Shown here: piece by piece, positions 1-5,032 of the stretch
Layout of the letters: each line of letters starts with the position of its first letter
Numbering within the stretch: position 1 is the first letter of the stretch
DNA from: an uncultured Clostridia bacterium
GTDB taxonomy: Bacteria > Bacillota > Clostridia > TANB77 > CAG-508
Reading direction: 5' to 3'
NCBI GenBank assembly: GCA_944386315.1
Contig: CALXAS010000096.1
Coordinates: 1-5,032, forward strand
Length of the DNA: 5,032 nucleotides
Notes under the pieces: model-generated
The model's database searches: none
Seen by the model: the letters and a program-made list of their open reading frames with translations, nothing else
What the model was told of the DNA's origin: nothing
Position numbers and translations under genes: made by a program

Positions 1-304
1 TAAAATGATTATGAATGACTATGTAATCAAGTATTGTGCTGATTCAAAAGTGATTCATTCACATAATTTTACGTTAAAACAACTCTATGACCGTTATTAT
101 TTGACGGGAAAATTTTTTAAAGAAAATGATTATTTAAACCAATATAAAGTAAACAACAGTGGTTTTGCTATGGCAAAATATGTTCTAAAAAGAGCCTTAC
201 AAGAAAAAAATGGAAAGGTATTAATTCAGTTCTTACCCAATATGAGTGCAAGATTTTTGGGAATGAAAATGGGAAAAATGGCGAAAGGAAAAGAAAAGGG
301 ATAA
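1..304 (+). CDS. Glycosyltransferase family 2, rhamnosyltransferase-like, C-terminal end (5' truncated by window edge)
   Basis: Only the last 100 codons or so are visible. The frame is open to the left edge, with a lysine codon at 2-4 just before the first ATG, so the ATG at 5 is an internal methionine and the true start lies upstream. The GT-A catalytic domain, with its nucleotide-binding and DxD motifs, is outside the window. What remains resembles the tail of GT2 rhamnosyltransferase-like proteins from polysaccharide loci: a CADSKVIHSHN block (VIHSHN at 50-67) followed by TLKQLYDRYYLTGKFF, and a basic end with a (R/K)(F/Y)LGxKxGK-like segment. The family transfers a sugar, often rhamnose, from a nucleotide donor to a growing lipid-linked oligosaccharide on the cytoplasmic face. 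The gene ends three bases before the next start, so it is in the same operon. The family call is fairly secure; the sugar specificity is a guess from resemblance. Confidence 0.72.
   Translation, partial: KMIMNDYVIKYCADSKVIHSHNFTLKQLYDRYYLTGKFFKENDYLNQYKVNNSGFAMAKYVLKRALQEKNGKVLIQFLPNMSARFLGMKMGKMAKGKEKG
296..300 (+). promoter_or_regulatory. Ribosome binding site for the first GT4 gene
   Basis: AAGGG lies seven bases before the ATG at 308, inside the last codons of the preceding gene. It supports that ATG as the start. Confidence 0.6.
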
Positions 305-307
305 AAA

Positions 308-1423
308 ATGGACAAACCAATTAGAGTTTTAAATATGGTTCCAATTATGCAAACGGCAGGAATAGAAAATTTTATTATGAATTTATATCGAAATATAGAT
401 AGAGAAGCGGTTCAATTCGATTTTATCGTTCATAGTTTAAAAGAAGCTGCTTATGACAAAGAAATAGAAGCTTTAGGTGGAAAAATTTATCGTTTTACAT
501 ATAAAGATGATAAAAATTTTATCAAATATGTGAAAGATTTATTCCACTTTTTTAAAGAACACAAAGAATATAAAATTATTCATGGAAATATGCAAAGTAT
601 GATGCCAGTCTATTTGTGGGTAGGAAAAAAATGTGGTGTACCAGTACGTATTGCGCACAGTCATAATAGTAGTTATGAAAAAAGCAAAAAAGGTTTTACC
701 TTGCATCTATTAAGTAAGTTTACTAAATATGTAGCTAATGTCCGTTTTGCCTGTTCAAAAGAGGCAGCAGAGTACTTATTTGGAAAAAAGACCTATGAAT
801 TTATTCCTAATGCCATAGATGTGGAAAAATTTCATTTTCAAGAAGAAATAAGAAAACAAGTGAGAAAAGAATTAGAAATACCAGATGATAGTATAGTAAT
901 AGGACATGTAGGAAGATTTGATTTGCAAAAAAATCATATCAGATTAATCGATATTTTTGCCGAAGTTTCTAAAAGAGAGCCTAAAGCGATACTACTTTTA
1001 TTAGGTGGAGGAAGATTAGAAGAAGAAATTAAACAAAAAGTAGAAAGACTACATTTACAGGAAAAAGTAAAATTTTTAGGTATTCGTAAAGATACTAATC
1101 GCATGTATTGTGCAATGGACTTATTTATATTGCCATCTTTATATGAAGGACTTCCAGTAGTTGGTATAGAGGCACAAACAGAAGGGTTAAAATGTTTGTT
1201 TTCTGATAGCATTTCTAAGGAAACGAACATTACAGGGCAAATTGAATATTTACCTTTGCAAGCATCCGATGAAACTTGGGCTGAAAAGATGCTGCAAATG
1301 GCTAAAGAAAAAATAGATAGGGAAAATTCTTACCAAAAAGTAAAAAGTACCAGATTTAATATAAAAGAGAATGCTAAGTATATGAAAGATTTATATATAC
1401 GTTATCAAGAGAAGGGAGTTTAA
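308..1423 (+). CDS. GT4 family glycosyltransferase (first of two related copies)
   Basis: This 371-residue protein has the length and two-Rossmann-fold (GT-B) plan of GT4 'glycosyl transferase group 1' enzymes. They move a sugar from a nucleotide donor to a lipid-linked acceptor with retention of configuration. The N-terminal domain starts with IRVLNMVPIM, has TAGIENF (16-22) in the place of the usual GG-x-E loop, and HSHN at 117-120. The C-terminal donor-binding domain shows IPNAID (166-171), GHVGRF (199-204), QKNH (207-210) and PSLYEGLPVVGIEAQ (276-290). The last contains the E-x7-E pair, E280 and E288, that typifies the family. There is no signal peptide or clear membrane helix, so it should be cytoplasmic or peripheral. 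It sits three bases after the previous stop and four before the next start. It aligns with the 2606-3721 product, with about half the C-terminal domain identical. Family confidence is high; the donor sugar and linkage cannot be read from sequence. Confidence 0.93.
   Translation: MDKPIRVLNMVPIMQTAGIENFIMNLYRNIDREAVQFDFIVHSLKEAAYDKEIEALGGKIYRFTYKDDKNFIKYVKDLFHFFKEHKEYKIIHGNMQSMMPVYLWVGKKCGVPVRIAHSHNSSYEKSKKGFTLHLLSKFTKYVANVRFACSKEAAEYLFGKKTYEFIPNAIDVEKFHFQEEIRKQVRKELEIPDDSIVIGHVGRFDLQKNHIRLIDIFAEVSKREPKAILLLLGGGRLEEEIKQKVERLHLQEKVKFLGIRKDTNRMYCAMDLFILPSLYEGLPVVGIEAQTEGLKCLFSDSISKETNITGQIEYLPLQASDETWAEKMLQMAKEKIDRENSYQKVKSTRFNIKENAKYMKDLYIRYQEKGV
1411..1418 (+). promoter_or_regulatory. Ribosome binding site for the EpsG-like gene
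   Basis: GAAGGGAG lies nine bases before the ATG at 1428, within the last codons of the upstream GT4 gene. It supports that start and suggests close translational linkage. Confidence 0.6.
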
Positions 1424-1427
1424 TAAA

Positions 1428-2570
1428 ATGCAAACCATTATTTTCTATGCGATAGTAGAGATAATAGCTATTGCTCTTTTTGCACTTGCCAATAAGTGGA
1501 GAGAAAAGAGAAAAGAAATCACCTTTTTTAAAAAGTATAAGGTGAATGTTAAAATGTGTATATTACCACTTGTACTTTCTTTTTTAGTACTATTTTCTTT
1601 AATTGCTCTAAGAGATGAAACAGTGGGAACAGATTATAGAACTTATATTGATGCTTATAATAAAATAGCAGATGGAACATTAAATGAAAGAGAAAGTTCG
1701 TGGTTAGGCATTGGATTTCAGTGGACAAGTAAGTTATTTAGTCTTGTATTTGGAAATAATTATGTAATTTATTTTGCAACTCTTGGCTTTTTTACTTTAT
1801 TTTTGTTTTATAAAGCATTTTGGGAAAATAGTAAAATGCCAGCTTTTAGCTTATTTGTTTTAATAAGTTTTTGCTTGTATTATCAAATGTTTAATCAATT
1901 TAGGCAAATGTTTGCCATTGCAATGGGATTGTATGCTATAAAGTACATAAAAGACAGGAAGATAATTCCTTATATTATTTGTATTTTAATAGCTACGAGT
2001 TTCCATACTTCGGCAATTATACTACTACCTTTCTATTTTATTGCTAATTTAAAATTAGGCAAGAATTTATTTATAGCCTATGGTGTATTAGCTGTTGTTG
2101 CCTTCTTTTCTTTTGATATTTTAAAGGCAGTTTTGCAAAATACCTATTATGGACAAATCTATTTTGGCTCTAATTATGATATAGGAGGAAAAACAAGTTC
2201 TATTTTTAATCTTGTGTTCCGATTAGGCTTATTAGGTGCTTGCCTTGTTTTCTATCCTAAAATGATAAAAGCGGATGAAAAAAACAAAATTTTATACCAT
2301 ATGGCTATCATATGTACTATATTGCAAATTATAACAGTACGTTCTTATATATTTGGAAGATTAACCACTTATTTCTTTATTTTCTACTGTTTACTAATTC
2401 CAGAAATTATAGATACTGTGTTTAAAGGAAAAAAATGGGTAATAGTGGCTAGTGTCATCATTTTATGTATGTACCATGGTATTTATTTTACTTCTAGTTC
2501 TGCAGAACAAAGTGGATATACGCATTATCAATTTTTAATGCAAGAAGTAAAAGAAGAGGTAAAAGAATAA
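1428..2570 (+). CDS. EpsG family membrane protein, probable Wzy-like polysaccharide polymerase
   Basis: This 380-residue protein is very hydrophobic, with about ten or eleven likely membrane helices (for example near residues 3-20, 43-61, 112-131, 138-152, 213-231, 258-276, 287-304, 310-328 and 335-353). It carries the marks of the EpsG family: a charged loop after the second helix, RDETVGTDYRTYIDAY (62-77); NQFRQMFAIAM (156-166); SFHTSAIILLPFYF (191-204); and R311 in the RLTTYF segment. EpsG-type proteins replace classical Wzy in many Gram-positive exopolysaccharide loci and are thought to join undecaprenyl-linked repeat units on the outer face of the membrane. Length and topology are normal for the family. 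Being the only integral membrane protein here, flanked by glycosyltransferases, fits a polymerase role. The short acidic C-terminal tail (QEVKEEVKE) would be outside the last helix. A repeat-unit ligase or another acceptor role remains possible, since polymerase activity is inferred from family and context. Confidence 0.88.
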   Translation: MQTIIFYAIVEIIAIALFALANKWREKRKEITFFKKYKVNVKMCILPLVLSFLVLFSLIALRDETVGTDYRTYIDAYNKIADGTLNERESSWLGIGFQWTSKLFSLVFGNNYVIYFATLGFFTLFLFYKAFWENSKMPAFSLFVLISFCLYYQMFNQFRQMFAIAMGLYAIKYIKDRKIIPYIICILIATSFHTSAIILLPFYFIANLKLGKNLFIAYGVLAVVAFFSFDILKAVLQNTYYGQIYFGSNYDIGGKTSSIFNLVFRLGLLGACLVFYPKMIKADEKNKILYHMAIICTILQIITVRSYIFGRLTTYFFIFYCLLIPEIIDTVFKGKKWVIVASVIILCMYHGIYFTSSSAEQSGYTHYQFLMQEVKEEVKE

Positions 2571-2592
2571 AAAAATACAAAATAGAAGCAGA

Positions 2593-2597
2593 AAGGA
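2593..2597 (+). promoter_or_regulatory. Ribosome binding site for the second GT4 gene
   Basis: AAGGA lies eight bases before the ATG at 2606, in the only real intergenic gap of the window (2571-2605, 35 bases). The rest of the gap is A-rich, with no hairpin or recognisable promoter. Confidence 0.65.
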
Positions 2598-2605
2598 ATA
2601 AACCA

Positions 2606-3721
2606 ATGATTCGTATATTGCAAGTAGTAGGTGGTTTAGATAGAGGAGGAGTGGAAACACTTTTCCTAAATATTTATAAAAATATTGACAAAAAGCGTTT
2701 TCAATTTGTTTTTTTATGTTATGGAAATGATCCTTTTGATTATGAGGAAGAAGTATTAAAATTAGGAGCTAAAATTGTTCGCCTACCACAGCCGAAAAAT
2801 CCGTTTACACATATAAAACAAGTAGAAGAAGTAATTCGAAAAGAGAATATTTCTATTGTACATTCTCACACTTATTATAATTCTGCCTTTATTATGATGG
2901 CAGCAAAAAGATGTGGTGTAAAGTTAAGAATTACACATTCTCATAATACGAAGGATAATAAGCCTCAAAATTGGAAACGTAAAATGTATGCCTATATTTG
3001 TAAAAAATTAATTCGTTTTTATACAACAGATTTCGTTGCATGTGGGCAAGAAGCAGGGGAGGCACTATTTGGAAAGAAAAAGTCTTTTAAAATAGTACAT
3101 AATGGAATTGCCATAGATGCTTTTCGATGGAATGAGAAGGTAAGAAGGGAATATAGAGAGCAGTTCCAAATTCCAGAAGACCAAATAGTAATAGGTCATG
3201 TAGGAAGATTTCAAGAACAGAAAAATCATAGTTTTTTGATAGATATTTTCAAAGAGTATACAAAATTAAATTCTAATACAAAATTGTTTTTGATTGGTAC
3301 AGGAGAATTACAAGAAACAATAAAAAACAAAGTGAAAGAAGAAAAATTAGAAAATAAAGTAGAGTTTTTAAATTCTAGAAATGATGTTGCATCTTTATAT
3401 CAAATGATGGATTTATTTTTATTTCCATCTTTATATGAGGGATTACCAGTTACCTTGGTAGAAACGCAAGTAGCAGGGCTTAAGTCTTTGGTAAGTAATC
3501 ATGTAACAAAAGAAGTAAAATTTACAAATGCAATAGAGTTTTTTGATTTAGAAAACCATACAGCAAAACAATGGGCGGGAAAAATAATGCAAATGAATTT
3601 ACAAAGATTAGATGAGACAAAAGAAATAGAAAAATGCCCATATGATATCCAAGTAGTAACAAAAGATTTAGAAGATTGGTATATAGACAAACTAGAAAAG
3701 GCAAAGGAAGGAAAAAAATGA
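2606..3721 (+). CDS. GT4 family glycosyltransferase (second of two related copies)
   Basis: This is another 371-residue GT-B fold enzyme of family GT4. The N-terminal domain has GGLDRGGVET (9-18), the canonical glycine-rich loop with its glutamate, then VHSH (85-88) and THSHNT (110-115). The donor-binding domain has HNGI (165-168), GHVGRFQEQKNH (197-208) with R201 and K206 in the usual phosphate-contacting positions, and FPSLYEGLPVTLVETQVAGL (273-292) with the E-x7-E pair E278 and E286. No membrane helix is seen, so it should act at the cytoplasmic face. It is a paralogue of the 308-1423 product: the motifs line up without gaps from residue 187 through the E-x7-E motif, with about half the positions identical. 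The stop codon overlaps the next start (ATGA), and the last two lysine codons form an A7 run described separately. The family is certain; the sugar and linkage are unknown. Confidence 0.94.
   Translation: MIRILQVVGGLDRGGVETLFLNIYKNIDKKRFQFVFLCYGNDPFDYEEEVLKLGAKIVRLPQPKNPFTHIKQVEEVIRKENISIVHSHTYYNSAFIMMAAKRCGVKLRITHSHNTKDNKPQNWKRKMYAYICKKLIRFYTTDFVACGQEAGEALFGKKKSFKIVHNGIAIDAFRWNEKVRREYREQFQIPEDQIVIGHVGRFQEQKNHSFLIDIFKEYTKLNSNTKLFLIGTGELQETIKNKVKEEKLENKVEFLNSRNDVASLYQMMDLFLFPSLYEGLPVTLVETQVAGLKSLVSNHVTKEVKFTNAIEFFDLENHTAKQWAGKIMQMNLQRLDETKEIEKCPYDIQVVTKDLEDWYIDKLEKAKEGKK
3703..3711 (+). promoter_or_regulatory. Ribosome binding site that fixes the pyruvyl transferase start
   Basis: AAAGGAAGG lies just upstream of the ATG at 3718, with the AAGGA core nine bases before it. 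The in-frame ATG at 3676 has no comparable site, so this one decides the start in favour of 3718. Confidence 0.7.
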
Positions 3722-3727
3722 AAAAAA
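3712..3727 (+). other. A7-TG-A7 junction: ATGA stop/start overlap with a possible slippery heptamer
   Basis: Seven A residues (3712-3718) precede TG, and seven more follow (3721-3727). The upstream gene reads GGA AAA AAA TGA, so the heptamer A-AAA-AAA is in the phase needed for -1 slippage. The downstream gene is in exactly that -1 frame from the ATG at 3718. The plain reading is translational coupling by stop/start overlap; slippage giving some fused product is possible but unproven. Confidence 0.4.
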
Positions 3728-4713
3728 TATTATTATTTGATACTTCACAGGGAACCAAAAATTTAGGCGATTTTATTATTATGGATGCAATTCATAAACA
3801 GTTACAGTTTTTATTAGAAAACAACTTTGTGATTAGCTACCCTACGCATATGCCAATTTTGCATAGTTATCAAATGCTAAGAAAAAATGAAGTGAGCAAA
3901 GCTTGCAGGGAAGCAGATTATAAGTTTTTGTGTGGGACAAACTTATTTGCGCATAATTTATTACATATCACTTTAGGATGGAATATTAATTTAATAGATG
4001 CTAAAAATTATGAAGGTTCTATCAGTATAGGATGTGGATCAGTTCCATCGGATAAAAAAATAAACAGTTATACAAAAGCAGTTTATCACAAAGCTTTAAA
4101 CCATGAAGTAGTTCATTCTACTAGGGATGAAAGAACAAAGGATTTTTTGGAGAGTTTAGGCTTTCAAGCGATAAATACAGGTTGCCCAACTACCTGGAGC
4201 TTAACAGAAGAATTTTGCAAAGAAATACCAAAAGAAAAAGCAAGTAATGTAGTCTTTACTTTAACGGACTACAAACAAGATGAACAAAAAGATGAAATGC
4301 TTTTGCAATTATTATTAGAAAATTATGAAAATGTGTATTTCTGGCCACAAGGAGATGCGGATTACGATTATTTTAGAAAAATGAAAAATGCTGATAAAGT
4401 AAAGCTATTAGGAGCAAACTTAGCATCTTATCATCATTTACTAAGTAACGATGCTTTAGATTTAGATTATGTAGGAACTAGATTGCATGCAGGTATTTAC
4501 GCTATGCAACATAAGAGAAGAAGCATTATTATTAATGTGGATAACCGTGCAAAAGATATGGCTAGGACTTACGGTCTTCACATCATAGAAAGAGAGCAGA
4601 TACAAGATGTGCCAAATTATATAAAACAAGAGATAGAAACTAATATAAAATTAAATGTAGAAAATATAAAAAAATGGAAACAACAATTTGAGAAATGTGA
4701 GGAAGAAAAATGA
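3718..4713 (+). CDS. Polysaccharide pyruvyl transferase family protein
   Basis: This 331-residue protein matches the polysaccharide pyruvyl transferase family (the CsaB/WcaK/EpsO group), which moves the enolpyruvyl group of PEP onto a sugar to form a pyruvate ketal. Visible marks are the N-terminal NLGD (15-18) after a short beta strand, CGTNLF (72-77), SISIGCGSVP (101-110), STRDERTKDFLESLG (134-148), TGCPTTW (154-160), and near the C-terminus YVGTRLHAG (251-259) with DNRAKDM (275-281). The R255-L256-H257 triplet corresponds to the RLH that binds PEP in yeast Pvg1, as I recall it. No signal peptide or membrane helix is present. The start at 3718 was chosen over the in-frame ATG at 3676 because of the ribosome binding site, the ATGA overlap and the typical MKKILLFD opening. 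Its place among glycosyltransferases suggests it decorates the repeat unit before export. Some family members are assigned by fold only, so activity and acceptor sugar are inferred. Confidence 0.88.
   Translation: MKKILLFDTSQGTKNLGDFIIMDAIHKQLQFLLENNFVISYPTHMPILHSYQMLRKNEVSKACREADYKFLCGTNLFAHNLLHITLGWNINLIDAKNYEGSISIGCGSVPSDKKINSYTKAVYHKALNHEVVHSTRDERTKDFLESLGFQAINTGCPTTWSLTEEFCKEIPKEKASNVVFTLTDYKQDEQKDEMLLQLLLENYENVYFWPQGDADYDYFRKMKNADKVKLLGANLASYHHLLSNDALDLDYVGTRLHAGIYAMQHKRRSIIINVDNRAKDMARTYGLHIIEREQIQDVPNYIKQEIETNIKLNVENIKKWKQQFEKCEEEK
4697..4705 (+). promoter_or_regulatory. Ribosome binding site for the last GT2 gene
   Basis: GTGAGGAAG lies just before the ATG at 4710, with the AGGA core six bases away and inside the upstream gene. 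It supports the start that overlaps the preceding stop as ATGA. Confidence 0.65.
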
Positions 4714-5032
4714 TTAGTATAGTTATGTTGGTACATAATGCCAAAAATTTTACAAAACACTCTATTAAAACTTTAAAAAAGACGGTAGGAGAGCAAGAAT
4801 ACGAATTAATAGTGGTAGATAATGATTCTAACCGTGGTACAAAAAACGCATTATTATCTTTACAAAAGAAAGGTATGATTGAGAAGTTATTATTCTTAAA
4901 AGAAAATACTTTTTTTGCAAAGGGAAATAATATTGGAAGTAAACTATGTAGCGATAAAAGTGATTACATTTTACTTTTAAATTCAGATGTAGAAATACGT
5001 AATAAAAAATGGTTAGATATTTTAGTAAAACA
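4710..5032 (+). CDS. Glycosyltransferase family 2, N-terminal part (3' truncated by window edge)
   Basis: The first 107 codons are visible before the frame runs off the window. The translation opens with MISIVMLVHN, the first strand of a GT-A fold, followed by ELIVVDNDSNRGT (32-44), the nucleotide-binding aspartate region of family 2. Next come ENTFFAKGNNIGSK (65-78), a variant of the common N-x-GFA-x-GNN-x-G block, and YILLLNSDVEI (86-96), where NSD (91-93) takes the place of the DxD metal-binding motif. These are inverting enzymes that act on nucleotide sugars at the cytoplasmic face; close relatives with the GNN-x-G and LNSD motifs are often annotated as rhamnosyltransferases or similar. 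The start overlaps the pyruvyl transferase stop by four bases (ATGA), so translation is probably coupled. The catalytic base and acceptor region lie beyond the edge. The family is clear; the substrate is not. Confidence 0.9.
   Translation, partial: MISIVMLVHNAKNFTKHSIKTLKKTVGEQEYELIVVDNDSNRGTKNALLSLQKKGMIEKLLFLKENTFFAKGNNIGSKLCSDKSDYILLLNSDVEIRNKKWLDILVK

Noticed and set aside
5..7. ATG at 5 as the start of a small 99-residue gene
   Set aside because: The frame is open to the left edge and the protein matches the C-terminal end of a larger glycosyltransferase, so this is an internal methionine.
934..1230. Minus-strand open frame of 98 codons inside the first GT4 gene
   Set aside because: It lies wholly within a well-supported GT4 coding region that includes the E-x7-E motif. 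Its translation is serine- and cysteine-rich without any recognisable domain.
2571..2605. The 35-base gap as a promoter or terminator
   Set aside because: It is A-rich with only a ribosome binding site. I see no inverted repeat followed by a T-run and no convincing -35/-10 pair; AT-rich DNA gives weak -10-like matches by chance.
3676..3717. Longer pyruvyl transferase with a start at 3676
   Set aside because: It would overlap the upstream gene by 46 bases and add a 14-residue basic leader unlike the family, with no good ribosome binding site. The ATG at 3718 has a strong site and a classic ATGA overlap.
3499..3758. Two overlapping minus-strand open frames (3499-3690 and 3522-3758)
   Set aside because: Both are antisense to the end of the second GT4 gene and the start of the pyruvyl transferase gene. 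Their Phe/Leu/Ser-rich translations are what the complement of A-rich coding DNA produces, and no domain is recognisable.
1..5032. CRISPR arrays, tRNA or rRNA genes, insertion sequences, attachment sites
   Set aside because: Coding sequence fills the window nearly end to end, and no regularly spaced repeats, terminal inverted repeats, transposase motifs or RNA gene signatures were seen.

Overview
The window is AT-rich (roughly 30% GC by eye) and favours AGA, TTA, ATA and AAA codons, with purine-rich ribosome binding sites a few bases before each start. This points to a low-GC Bacillota, most likely a member of the Clostridia. That placement rests on codon use and gene type only. All coding is on the plus strand, almost without gaps, so this is an interior piece of one long operon.

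The layout from left to right is: the 3' end of a GT2-type, rhamnosyltransferase-like glycosyltransferase (1-304); a GT4 glycosyltransferase (308-1423); an EpsG/Wzy-like multi-spanning membrane protein (1428-2570); a second GT4 glycosyltransferase of the same length, related to the first (2606-3721); a polysaccharide pyruvyl transferase family protein (3718-4713); and the 5' part of another GT2 glycosyltransferase (4710 to the window edge). The junctions are gaps of 3, 4 and 35 bases, then two 4-base ATGA overlaps. No stretch over 35 bases lacks a gene. I see no internal promoter, terminator hairpin, tRNA, rRNA, CRISPR array or mobile element.

Read together, this is a surface polysaccharide (capsule or exopolysaccharide) locus. 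The four glycosyltransferases would build a lipid-linked repeat unit on the inner face of the membrane. The pyruvyl transferase homologue would add a pyruvate ketal, giving the glycan negative charge. The EpsG-like protein would polymerise the flipped repeat units outside. The priming transferase, flippase, chain-length regulator and sugar-nucleotide genes expected in such a locus are not in the window. The genes all belong to known families and I do not see a clearly new system. The points most worth a second look are the two paralogous GT4 genes flanking the polymerase and a slippery A7 run at the junction between the second GT4 gene and the pyruvyl transferase gene.
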